Positions 53,356 through 60,668 of a stretch of DNA of 64,000 nt are shown one piece after another. The position numbers were made by a program, and so were the translations under genes. Source of the DNA: Pseudomonadota bacterium (GTDB taxonomy: Bacteria; Pseudomonadota; Gammaproteobacteria; Pseudomonadales; Pseudohongiellaceae); the NCBI GenBank assembly GCA_027621405.1, contig JAQCBT010000014.1, forward strand, positions 1 through 64,000, given 5' to 3'. Position 1 is the stretch's first letter. Each line of letters starts with the position of its first letter. The notes below the pieces were generated by a model. It had not been told where the DNA came from. It was given only the letters and a program-made list of their open reading frames with translations, and searched no databases.

Positions 53356-54369
53356 ATGAAACCATTCAAACTGCCTGTGCTCGCTGTCCTGCTGGTCGCA
53401 ATTACGCGGCCTGGCTTGGCGGCTGAGGATTACACGGTGCCCAGGACACAGTGGGGGCAGCCCGATTTACAGGGGGTTTGGAATTTCTCATCTGAGGTGC
53501 CCATGCAGCGTCCCGAGCATTTCGGAGACCGGGAATTCCTGACTCCCACAGAAATCGCTGCACAGTCACAACCGCTGCAATTGATCGGCCGCCGACAACC
53601 CATCCGTTCCGCTAACGGCGTGGAAGCGTTCTACAACGACAACATCTGGGCAGAGAACCGTGGTCGGGAGGATGCCGAGCGCACGTCGCTGATCGTGTAT
53701 CCAGCTAACGGCCGCCTGCCATTGCTGCAGCCGGGAGTACTGTATCAGCCGGGCGGCGAACGTGATGTCACCGGTCAGCGACCGGTGCGCTTCACAGTAG
53801 GCGGCATCGGCCGGGACGGACCTGAGGATCGTGGTCTTTCAGAACGTTGCCTGGTCGGCTTCAATGCCGGCCCTCAGTTTACCCCAGGGGTGTATAACAA
53901 TAATGTACGCATCGTTCAGAATCGGGACCATATGGTGATACTGACTGAGATGGTTCATGACGCGCGACTTGTAAGGCTCGGCAACAAGCCCGATCTGCAT
54001 GAAGACATCGGTCTGTGGTCCGGGGATTCCCGCGGCTATTGGGAAGGGGATACCCTGGTTGTGGTTACCAAAAACTTCAATGGTCTCACCCAGAGTTTCG
54101 AGAGTTACGGCAGCTCCAAGGAAAAGAGTCTGACCGAACGCTTTACCCGTCGTGGCCCCAATTCCATGGACTATCAATTCACCATCGAAGACCCGGCAAC
54201 GTTCACCGACCATATCACGGTACTGCTGCCGATTACCCGGGTCCCTGCGGAACTCTATGAGTATGCTTGTCACGAGGGTAACTACGGGATGGGTAATATG
54301 CTCCGAGCATCCCGCGCGCGCGAGGCCAATGCCGAGATGGACAGTGTTGCGAACCTGTTCCGCCCCTAG
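53356..54369 (+). CDS. Secreted protein of an unnamed family (YEYACHEGNY), paralogue 1
   Basis: 337 residues with a signal peptide (ends ITRPGLAAE). Conserved features also seen in the paralogue at 56734-57783 are DLQGVWN (start), IVYPANGRLP, SERCLVGFN, IVQNRDHMVILTEMVHDARL, WSGDSRGYWEGDTLVV, SLTERFTR, MDYQFTIEDPATFT and YEYACHEGNYGMGNML near the C terminus. No catalytic family is recognised. The short repeating strands suggest a beta-rich exported protein. Nearby PQQ dehydrogenase and photolyase give no clue about function. Confidence 0.7.
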   Translation: MKPFKLPVLAVLLVAITRPGLAAEDYTVPRTQWGQPDLQGVWNFSSEVPMQRPEHFGDREFLTPTEIAAQSQPLQLIGRRQPIRSANGVEAFYNDNIWAENRGREDAERTSLIVYPANGRLPLLQPGVLYQPGGERDVTGQRPVRFTVGGIGRDGPEDRGLSERCLVGFNAGPQFTPGVYNNNVRIVQNRDHMVILTEMVHDARLVRLGNKPDLHEDIGLWSGDSRGYWEGDTLVVVTKNFNGLTQSFESYGSSKEKSLTERFTRRGPNSMDYQFTIEDPATFTDHITVLLPITRVPAELYEYACHEGNYGMGNMLRASRAREANAEMDSVANLFRP

Positions 54370-54376
54370 GGGTCCT

Positions 54377-55930
54377 CTACAATTTATCCAGTGCCGCCAG
54401 ATGTCTCTCGGCCTGTTCCAGAATCGCCTGCTGCTGCTCTTCGCCCATCCTGTTCCAGCTGCCATAGATCATGCGCAGGCGCTGGTTGTTCATGAGCTCT
54501 TCCCGATGTCGGTACATGAAGTGCCAATACAGGCTGTTAAGTGGGCAAGCTCGGTCTCCCGTTTTCTCCGAGACCTTATAAAAACAATCGCTGCAGTAGT
54601 CGCTCATCTTGTTGATGTAGTTGCCACCGGCCGCGTAGGGCTTCGTTCCCAGCAGCCCGCCATCGCCATACAATGCCATGCCACGCGTGTTAGGCATCTC
54701 CACCCATTCGATAGCATCAATGTAGATGCCAAGGTACCAGGCATCTACCTGATCGGGATCGATGCCGGTGATGAGGCAGAAGTTTCCTGTGACCATGAGC
54801 CGTTGAATGTGATGTGCGTAGGCGTGTTCGAGGGATTCGCTGATGGCCCTGTGCAGGCATCGCATACGGGTTTGGCCACTCCAGAAGAAGTCCGGTAGCG
54901 AGCGGTCGGCGTTATAGTGATTCCGCGTTGCATAGTTGGGCATATTGCGCCAGTAGATGCCACGCACGAATTCTCGCCACCCCAGTATCTGTCGAACGAA
55001 CCCTTCCACGGCCGCAATATCTACCGTATCGGATTTATGGAACTGGCTTATGGCCTTGTCGATGACCTCCATGGGACTGATCAATTTGCTGTTAAGGGCA
55101 AATGAGAGCCGGGAGTGATAAAGGCTCCAGCTATGGGGAGATCGTCCGGTAAGCGCGTCCTGGAAGCGACCGAAGCAGGGGAGGCAGACCTCACAGAAGT
55201 GATCAAGCAGCTGTAATGAATCCTGCCGGCTGATCGGCCAGGGAAGGGGGTTGCTGATCTTACCGAAGTAATCGATATCAAACTCATCCAGCCTGGCGAG
55301 TATGTCTGAGACATCGGTAGCGAAGATCAGTGGCTGTGGAATTGCGGCTATGTCATCAGCCCTGAGTTTATTGCGATTCTCCGCATCGAAGTTCCAGCGT
55401 CCGGCCACGGGCTCATCATCTTCCATGAGAATCCTGAACCGGCTGCGCATCTTCCTGTAGAAGGTCTCCATGCGCTGGTGTCTGGCTGCAGGGAAGTACT
55501 GCTCAATCTCGGTGAATGGCAGGATAAAATGCTCGGTATCGTATTCCGTGACAGGTATGGCGCTGCTGTCTTTGAAGTTACGTAGTTGGGTCAACAGACG
55601 ATATTCATCAGGCCTTTGATAGTGTAGCTCGCTCGCACCGTACTGTTCACAGACTGCGCTCATCAGGCTGCACAGATCTTCATGTGTAGCGGTAGCTGCA
55701 AGATCCAGGTGCAAGACCCGATGACCGCGCTCGACCAATACGTCGGCGAAGCGCTCCATGGCGGCGAAGAATGCACAGAGTTTCTGCACATGATGCCTGG
55801 TATAGCGTGTTTCCTGCTGCAGCTCGGCGATCACGTACAATACAGTATCGTCTACCTGCGAAAACCAGCTATGGTTTTCATTGAGTTGGTCGCCGAGGAT
55901 CCAGCGAATGCATCGATAGTGATGTTGCAT
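54377..55930 (-). CDS. Fe-S bacterial cryptochrome/photolyase (FeS-BCP, CryPro type)
   Basis: 517 residues beginning RCIRWILGDQLNENHSWF, the DPRP/FeS-BCP start (Pfam PF04244). FAD-site helices are seen in SWSLYHSRLSFALN and LGWREFVRGIYWRNM. Four cysteines stand at 358 (TRMRCLHR), 446 and 449 (DYCSDC) and 462 (DRACPLN). Their spacing (88, 3, 13) matches the [4Fe-4S] ligands of Agrobacterium PhrB (350, 438, 441, 454), each shifted by eight. The family repairs (6-4) photoproducts or senses blue light, with FAD plus a lumazine antenna. Convergent with the YEYACHEGNY gene. Confident on the class, not on the substrate. Confidence 0.92.
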   Translation of the reverse strand: MQHHYRCIRWILGDQLNENHSWFSQVDDTVLYVIAELQQETRYTRHHVQKLCAFFAAMERFADVLVERGHRVLHLDLAATATHEDLCSLMSAVCEQYGASELHYQRPDEYRLLTQLRNFKDSSAIPVTEYDTEHFILPFTEIEQYFPAARHQRMETFYRKMRSRFRILMEDDEPVAGRWNFDAENRNKLRADDIAAIPQPLIFATDVSDILARLDEFDIDYFGKISNPLPWPISRQDSLQLLDHFCEVCLPCFGRFQDALTGRSPHSWSLYHSRLSFALNSKLISPMEVIDKAISQFHKSDTVDIAAVEGFVRQILGWREFVRGIYWRNMPNYATRNHYNADRSLPDFFWSGQTRMRCLHRAISESLEHAYAHHIQRLMVTGNFCLITGIDPDQVDAWYLGIYIDAIEWVEMPNTRGMALYGDGGLLGTKPYAAGGNYINKMSDYCSDCFYKVSEKTGDRACPLNSLYWHFMYRHREELMNNQRLRMIYGSWNRMGEEQQQAILEQAERHLAALDKL

Positions 55931-56141
55931 GAATAACAGGGTTGGTCTCTTAGGTAACCTTGCTTACGCCATCCAACAGTCCACGGTTCAATCAGCAATA
56001 CGGAAACTTACCAATGCTTGCGCGGTGGCGTGAATTACTGGGCGGCAGCTTTGTTTAATGGCCGGGAATCAGTGGCCTTATTGGATGGGCTTTGTACTGG
56101 ATTGCCCTGGTTTTTCCCATTCTCACTGGGGCTTTATACTG

Positions 56142-56762
56142 TTAGAAATCCCCGAAATCACCGAATAGCTCATAGCCGAGTGCGTCGGCGTAACGGAGTT
56201 CGACTACACCCTCTTTCTGGATTTCCCCAGCCAGTAGTCGCGCCACGTCGCTGGCGATAAAGTCTATCGCCTGTCGCTCCTTGTTCTCCGCCAGGGAGAG
56301 TTGCAGCACGGATCCCCACAAGGCCAGCATGCGGTTGTCGATCAGGCGACCTTCGTTGAGCTTGGCCCATTCCGCACCGATGGTGATGCCCAGAGAGTCG
56401 ATCTCTCGCGCCAGGGAAGATTGCTCGTCATTGTTGGTAAGGGTCAGCAGTTCGCTCTTGATGTCCAGCCAGCCACGGGGATAGACAACGGTGCCCACAT
56501 AGAAGCTCTTTACCCAGTAAAGATACTCATCCATGGGCTGAACCAGTTGGTTGGCCGGGTCTTCCTGCCAGGCACGCACAAACAGCCGGCTGGGAGGAAT
56601 ATTGTCGGGCCAGTCCTCAACTTGCAGTGAGAAACAGGCGTTCAGCAGCAGTGCCAGCAGGAGGGGGGTGCTTCTGATAAGCGAGCGCGTTCGATCACTG
56701 TGAACGCGCGTTGCTTCATCCTCTCGACCTGTCTTACCTGTCTGTAATGCCCAGTTCTTCAT
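56142..56762 (-). CDS. Putative lipoprotein overlapping the YEYACHEGNY paralogue
   Basis: 206 residues from ATG 56762, whose start overlaps the end of the upstream gene by 29 bp and has GGAAG nearby, so the genes are probably coupled. A lipobox (LLALLLNAC) lies unusually late, at residue 43. The rest is a helical protein (DWPDNIPPSRLFVRAWQEDP, WLDIKSELLTLTNNDEQSSL, AIDFIASDVARLL) without recognised family. The N-terminal 35 residues may be non-native, in which case the true start is missing or uses a rare codon. Function unknown. Confidence 0.55.
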   Translation of the reverse strand: MKNWALQTGKTGREDEATRVHSDRTRSLIRSTPLLLALLLNACFSLQVEDWPDNIPPSRLFVRAWQEDPANQLVQPMDEYLYWVKSFYVGTVVYPRGWLDIKSELLTLTNNDEQSSLAREIDSLGITIGAEWAKLNEGRLIDNRMLALWGSVLQLSLAENKERQAIDFIASDVARLLAGEIQKEGVVELRYADALGYELFGDFGDF

Positions 56763-57783
56763 GCACTTCCAGTGTGCGCGCGCCAGCCAGGGAGCCCGGC
56801 ATGGAGTAGTTTCCTTCATGGCATGCATATTCGTAGAGGCGGTCTTCGGTGGCGTAGAAGCTGAGTTCCGCGGTCCATGGCTGCAGGTAGAGATTGCTAT
56901 CATCGACGATGAACTGGTATACGATCTCGTCTTCGGAGTAGCGGGCGAAGCGTTCGGTAATCCTGCCCTGCTTGGTAATTGGGACGGAACTCTGGCTTAG
57001 CTGCTGGGGATTGATGTTCACGGTCTCGATAACCAGTTCGTCCCCCTCATACCAGCCGACGGAATCACCGAACCAGGGTTCATGAACCGCAGGCCGCCGA
57101 TTGGCGCGTGCCTCGGCAGGGGTGTCATAGACGGGAACGATGCGGGCGTCATGCACCATCTCCACCAGGATCATGACGTAGTCATCGGTCTGCACGAACT
57201 GGTAGGTGTTGTTGTACAGAGCGCCCATCATGCCCGGTCCGGCCTTGTTGCCGAAGCCTATCAGGCAGCGCTCGGAGTTGGGGAATGCTTCGGGACCGCT
57301 ATAGTCAGCGATGCCTGTGGCATAGCGTGCGCCGAAACTGGAACGCTGAAAATCGTATTGGGGGTCTTCCCGGCCAGGAACCCGGCCGTTTGCTGGATCG
57401 ATAATATAGGACGTTCTGTACTCGCCCTTGACCAGGGCCAGGTTATTACCCGGCTCTACCCAGAAATTATTGTAGGCGCGAACGCCGAAATCATCGGCTC
57501 CCTCCTCGGGCAGGTCGTTGACACCATCACCCTCATCGAGGCCACCCTCGATGCCAGCGATGGGCGTCCGGGCGGCGATAATGACCGCCTGTTCTGTCGT
57601 AACCACCAGGCTTTCGACCCCTTCGGGGCGTTGCAGGTTGGTGAGGGATTTGTTGGTCCAGGTGCCTTCAAGGTCAGGTCGGACCTGCGACTGAGCCTGG
57701 GCCTCGTCCACGGAGCCAATGCTGCCGAAGGCGCCGCAGAGCAGGGCGGAGAGGGCAATGTTGAGTCGACTGTTCTTATGCAT
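56734..57783 (-). CDS. Secreted protein of the same unnamed family (YEYACHEGNY), paralogue 2
   Basis: 349 residues from ATG 57783, with CAGGAGAAG upstream. Signal peptide ends DEAQAQ. Shares with 53356-54369 the blocks DLEGTWTN, IDPANGRVP, SERCLIGF, VQTDDYVMILVEMVHDARI, FGDSVGWYEGDELVIET, RITERFARY, YQFIVDDSNLYLQPW and YEYACHEGNYSM. The order is identical, so it is a true paralogue despite low identity elsewhere. Role unknown; both exported. It precedes the putative lipoprotein gene on the same strand. Confidence 0.7.
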   Translation of the reverse strand: MHKNSRLNIALSALLCGAFGSIGSVDEAQAQSQVRPDLEGTWTNKSLTNLQRPEGVESLVVTTEQAVIIAARTPIAGIEGGLDEGDGVNDLPEEGADDFGVRAYNNFWVEPGNNLALVKGEYRTSYIIDPANGRVPGREDPQYDFQRSSFGARYATGIADYSGPEAFPNSERCLIGFGNKAGPGMMGALYNNTYQFVQTDDYVMILVEMVHDARIVPVYDTPAEARANRRPAVHEPWFGDSVGWYEGDELVIETVNINPQQLSQSSVPITKQGRITERFARYSEDEIVYQFIVDDSNLYLQPWTAELSFYATEDRLYEYACHEGNYSMPGSLAGARTLEVHEELGITDR

Positions 57784-57891
57784 AGTGGTCTTCTCCTGTA
57801 TGAAGACTGGCAACGATCATCTCGCCACCATATTCCTATTGGCAGCAGAAATCAAAGCCCAGCAATCAGCCCCCCAGGCTGATCGCAGACG

Positions 57892-58425
57892 CTAGTTCTC
57901 GTAAATATTAATCAGCGCGTAGGTAATGTCGCTTCCAGCATCGGTTAGCAACTGGTGCCAGACTCGTGCCGGGACATGCAGGATGTCGCCTTGGGTGACG
58001 CTGAATTCCTGGTAGCCCTCGAGGTCAGGGCGCTGTTCCTCCGGTGGGCGGCCTTCGACCCAGCCGGTGCGTTCGCCGCCGATTCTGGCAAGCCCGGAGC
58101 CCTGCAGGATCACATAGATGTCCCACTTGAATTCGTGAATCTCTGGCTGAGTGTAACCCGAACGTTGGACTATAGACACGCTATGGCGGCGGTGCTCGGC
58201 ATCGTCCAGTATGCGCTTGAACACGAAATTGGTGTCCCAGATGCCATTACCCTCGGCGAGTGACTGTTGCAGTTCACCCTTTACGCCAGCTACAAAATCA
58301 GAATCCCATAACAGGTACTCGGCGGGTCGGTCTTCCATGGGCACATCACCAAAAGGGTTCTGCGCGGTACTGGAAGTCAACATGCCTGATCCAGCCAGGG
58401 CCAGGAATAGAAGCTGTCTGACCAT
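57892..58425 (-). CDS. Exported cupin-domain protein
   Basis: 177 residues from ATG 58425, with GGGGATTCAAA upstream. Signal peptide ends LTSSTAQ. A cupin fold is suggested by HEFKWDIYVILQGSGLARIGG (motif 1 with metal-binding His/Glu positions) and GDILHVPARVWHQLLTDAG (motif 2 with the final His). Cupins bind small molecules or metals, or act as isomerases/dioxygenases; the ligand is unknown. It faces the dksA-like gene divergently, so the box at 58517 may also affect it. Confidence 0.78.
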   Translation of the reverse strand: MVRQLLFLALAGSGMLTSSTAQNPFGDVPMEDRPAEYLLWDSDFVAGVKGELQQSLAEGNGIWDTNFVFKRILDDAEHRRHSVSIVQRSGYTQPEIHEFKWDIYVILQGSGLARIGGERTGWVEGRPPEEQRPDLEGYQEFSVTQGDILHVPARVWHQLLTDAGSDITYALINIYEN

Positions 58426-58516
58426 TTTGAATCCCCAATCAAAATTAAAACCTGGCAAAGAGAATACATGGCCTGTTGAGTCTGGGTCCAGAAGCGGCGG
58501 CATTTGGAGGGTGCCG

Positions 58517-58558
58517 TTGACCTGCGTCAAGAGGGCATATTAAAAACCACGATAGGAT
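58517..58558 (+). promoter_or_regulatory. Anr/Fnr-type box with class II -10 before the dksA-like gene
   Basis: TTGACctgcGTCAA at 58517-58530 fits the Anr/Dnr/Fnr box (symmetric TTGAC-N4-GTCAA, a Pseudomonas-type variant). A -10-like TAGGAT lies at 58553-58558, centred 32 bases downstream. That puts the box at about -42, the class II activation position. The gene starts at 58619. Confidence 0.55.
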
Positions 58559-58618
58559 AAATCCGTGTAGTATAAGGGTGAATATAGGGCGTTGTTGGAG
58601 AAGTGTCAGGAGGTCGCC

Positions 58619-58942
58619 ATGGATACAAAGCAGATTGCAGCCAAGCTTAATGAGTTGAAGGCAGAATTGGAGGCGCGGGTTCAACGCACTCACAAGCACA
58701 CCTACCAGAAAGACCAGCCAGTTAGTGCCAAGTTCGATGAGCAGGTAGTTGAAACTGAAAACGACAGCCTGGTGATGGCGCTGGAGGCCGAGGGAAAGGA
58801 AGAGCTAGCGCTGATTGATAAAGCCCTGCATCGCATAGAGGCAGGCACCTACGGTCAATGCCAACGCTGCGGGGAAGCGATCGATGAGGCTCGCCTGCAG
58901 GCTATTCCCTACGCAGCCTATTGCATCGACTGCGCAAACTAG
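58619..58942 (+). CDS. DksA/TraR-family zinc-finger protein
   Basis: 107 residues from ATG 58619, with a perfect AGGAGG six bases upstream. The helical hairpin (KLNELKAELEARVQRTHKHTYQKD, LVMALEAEGKEELALIDKALHRI) is followed by the zinc finger CQRCGEAI...YCIDCAN, the usual C-terminal C4 pair of the DksA/TraR family. DksA proteins bind RNA polymerase in the secondary channel; short paralogues of this kind often act under specific stress. Part of a stress cluster with Usp and Hsp20 and behind an Anr/Fnr-like box. Confidence 0.88.
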   Translation: MDTKQIAAKLNELKAELEARVQRTHKHTYQKDQPVSAKFDEQVVETENDSLVMALEAEGKEELALIDKALHRIEAGTYGQCQRCGEAIDEARLQAIPYAAYCIDCAN

Positions 58943-58989
58943 AAAACCTCCCGCGACATGAGTCCGGATAGTCGGAAGCCAGCGTGTTA

Positions 58990-59898
58990 CTAGCCGGCTT
59001 TCATCACCAGCACATCGCAGGGGCAATCTTCGAGGATCTTCTCGGCGGTGTTACCCACGATAGCGCGTTCGAGAAAATTTCTGGACAGAGCGCCGATCAC
59101 CAGCAAGTTCGCATTGCTGCTCTTCAGGTAACGCACGAGGTCCGGTGCCAGTTCACCACGGCTTAATTCCAGCTTGTCCTCGGCAAGGCCGTGTTCTGCC
59201 ATTACTTCCAGAACCTTCTTGCGATGCTGATCACCTATGCGCCGCAGGTATTCCTCAGACTCTCCGCCCAGTGGGAAGAGGGCGCTTACAAACGGGAAAT
59301 AGGAGTGAAACACGCGCACGGACTGCTTGAATAGAGCTGCAATCTTCGCAGCGGACTCGAGCAGTACATGATCGAGCCTGGACTGCGAGGCCTTGACGTG
59401 TAGCGGATCGATCGCGGTTACGATCTTGCCGTCATCATGCCATTCGCCCGGCTTCACCAGCATCACAGGTAAAGGGCATTTCCTGATCAGGCGCCAGTCT
59501 GTGTTAGTGATAATGCTGCGTTCGAGCACGTCATGGTGGTGGGTACTCTTGATGACCAGATTCGCCTGCAAGGCATCGGCATGCTCGATGATGGATTCGG
59601 CGAGATGGTTATTTTCTGCGAATTCACTGGTAACTGTGAAGCCTTCATCCTTCAGTTCGCCTTCAATCTCCGACAGGAGCTTCTTGTAATGGTCCCGGAA
59701 CAGCTTGCTCTGGGTCTTGAAGAAATCCTTGCCTATGCCTTCATAGAAATAGGACTGCTCGCTCAGGGTATTCTCGTTGTTGATGAATAGATGCAGGGAA
59801 GCTCCCGTAGCCCTGGCGACGAGTTTCGCCTTGTCCAGAACAAAGTCTCGTTCGACTGTAGGATCGACCACGACAAGTATCTTGTTAATCTGCTCCAT
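58990..59898 (-). CDS. Tandem universal stress protein (UspE-like)
   Basis: 302 residues with two Usp domains. Domain 1 has KILVVVDPTVERDFVLDKAKLVA and STHHHDVLERSIITNTDWRLI; domain 2 has KIVTAIDPLH and VIGALSRNFLERAIVGNTAEKIL, the GxxGxxG/ATP-type end. It ends LEDCPCDVLVMKAG. UspE-type proteins help survival under stress. Same strand as hsp20 and 86 bp downstream; only about 28 bp lie between the strong hairpin at 59927 and its start, so it either depends on read-through or its promoter overlaps that hairpin. Confidence 0.92.
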   Translation of the reverse strand: MEQINKILVVVDPTVERDFVLDKAKLVARATGASLHLFINNENTLSEQSYFYEGIGKDFFKTQSKLFRDHYKKLLSEIEGELKDEGFTVTSEFAENNHLAESIIEHADALQANLVIKSTHHHDVLERSIITNTDWRLIRKCPLPVMLVKPGEWHDDGKIVTAIDPLHVKASQSRLDHVLLESAAKIAALFKQSVRVFHSYFPFVSALFPLGGESEEYLRRIGDQHRKKVLEVMAEHGLAEDKLELSRGELAPDLVRYLKSSNANLLVIGALSRNFLERAIVGNTAEKILEDCPCDVLVMKAG

Positions 59899-59926
59899 TG
59901 TTGCTCCTCGCCCTCGCTATAAATAG

Positions 59927-59964
59927 AGCGGGTCGGCTGCACTCACGAGTGCACCCGACCCGCT
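59927..59964 (-). terminator. Strong hairpin between hsp20 and usp
   Basis: AGCGGGTCGG and CCGACCCGCT pair perfectly around an inner TGCACTC/GAGTGCA stem. It starts 20 bp downstream of the hsp20 stop (minus strand) and is followed by a T-rich stretch (CTATTTAT). It looks like a terminator or processing site between hsp20 and usp. Confidence 0.7.
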
Positions 59965-59984
59965 GTCTGTTTACTTGGCAACGC

Positions 59985-60428
59985 TTAGCGGATTTCTATG
60001 CGCTTGCTGGCTTCCTCTTCCGGTGCTGCGGCTTTCTTGGGTACGCTAAGAGTCAGTACGCCGTCCACGAAATTCGCCTGAATGTCATTATGGGTAGTGC
60101 CGGGGTTCACGTGGAAGCTTCTGCTTAGCATACCACTGCTGCGCTCCCGGTAGATTACCTTACCCTTCTTTTTCTCTTCTTTTTCCGTGTTTTTGCTGGC
60201 AGATACTGTCAGGACGTCGTTTTCCAGTCTGACATCGATATCTTCCTTCTTGACTCCGGGAAGATCGGCATGGATTTCATAAGCATCATCGGTTTCATGC
60301 ACGTCGACACGCATGCCAGCCAGGCTGTCGGGCTGCTTTTCCCGCAGGGATGGCTTGCCGAAGCCATGGAAAAAGTCGTTGAAGAATGAATCGACGTCAA
60401 AAATTTGATTTCTGGGAACCAGGTTCAT
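59985..60428 (-). CDS. Hsp20/alpha-crystallin small heat shock protein
   Basis: 147 residues from ATG 60428, with GAGG eight bases upstream; a GTG three codons earlier is possible. Domains: NTD (NLVPRNQIFDVDSFFNDFFHG), alpha-crystallin core (MRVDVHETDDAYEIHADLPG, VKKEDIDVRLENDVLTVSA, VDGVLTLSVPK) and a short C-terminal tail with the RIEIR end in place of IxI. It binds unfolding proteins. Upstream it has an Anr/Fnr box and a heat-shock-like CTTGAAA, so it may be under dual control. Confidence 0.93.
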   Translation of the reverse strand: MNLVPRNQIFDVDSFFNDFFHGFGKPSLREKQPDSLAGMRVDVHETDDAYEIHADLPGVKKEDIDVRLENDVLTVSASKNTEKEEKKKGKVIYRERSSGMLSRSFHVNPGTTHNDIQANFVDGVLTLSVPKKAAAPEEEASKRIEIR

Positions 60429-60512
60429 TGCAGTCACCTCTTGACTTGAATAATCGCAATATCAATCTCAATGCTGCATCAGCGCAGACATTGTATTTAC
60501 TCATGAGTCCTA

Positions 60513-60539
60513 CCTTAGGGCTCCGAGCGGACTTTCAAG
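60513..60539 (-). promoter_or_regulatory. Sigma32-like promoter of hsp20
   Basis: On the minus strand CTTGAAA (60533-60539) is a perfect heat-shock -35 element, with CCCTAAGG (60513-60520) at the -10 position after 12 bases; the -10 is only a partial match. About 90 bp ahead of the hsp20 start. Confidence 0.45.
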
Positions 60540-60550
60540 TGTCCGGGGAA

Positions 60551-60592
60551 AGTATTTTTCACCCAGCGATGCACCTTATTGATTTATATCAA
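60551..60592 (-). promoter_or_regulatory. Perfect Anr/Fnr box with class II -10 before hsp20
   Basis: TTGATTTATATCAA at 60579-60592 is a perfect Fnr/Anr consensus (TTGAT-N4-ATCAA). On the minus strand AATACT lies at 60551-60556, centred 32 bases from the box centre, so the box is at about -42 (class II activation). The transcript would start near 60544, ahead of hsp20. Confidence 0.65.
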
Positions 60593-60668
60593 TTGTTCCA
60601 AAGGTGTCATGAAGGGCTGCGAGACAGGCTTTAAGCGAGCCCTGGCGGAGTCTGCGAATGTATTTAAA

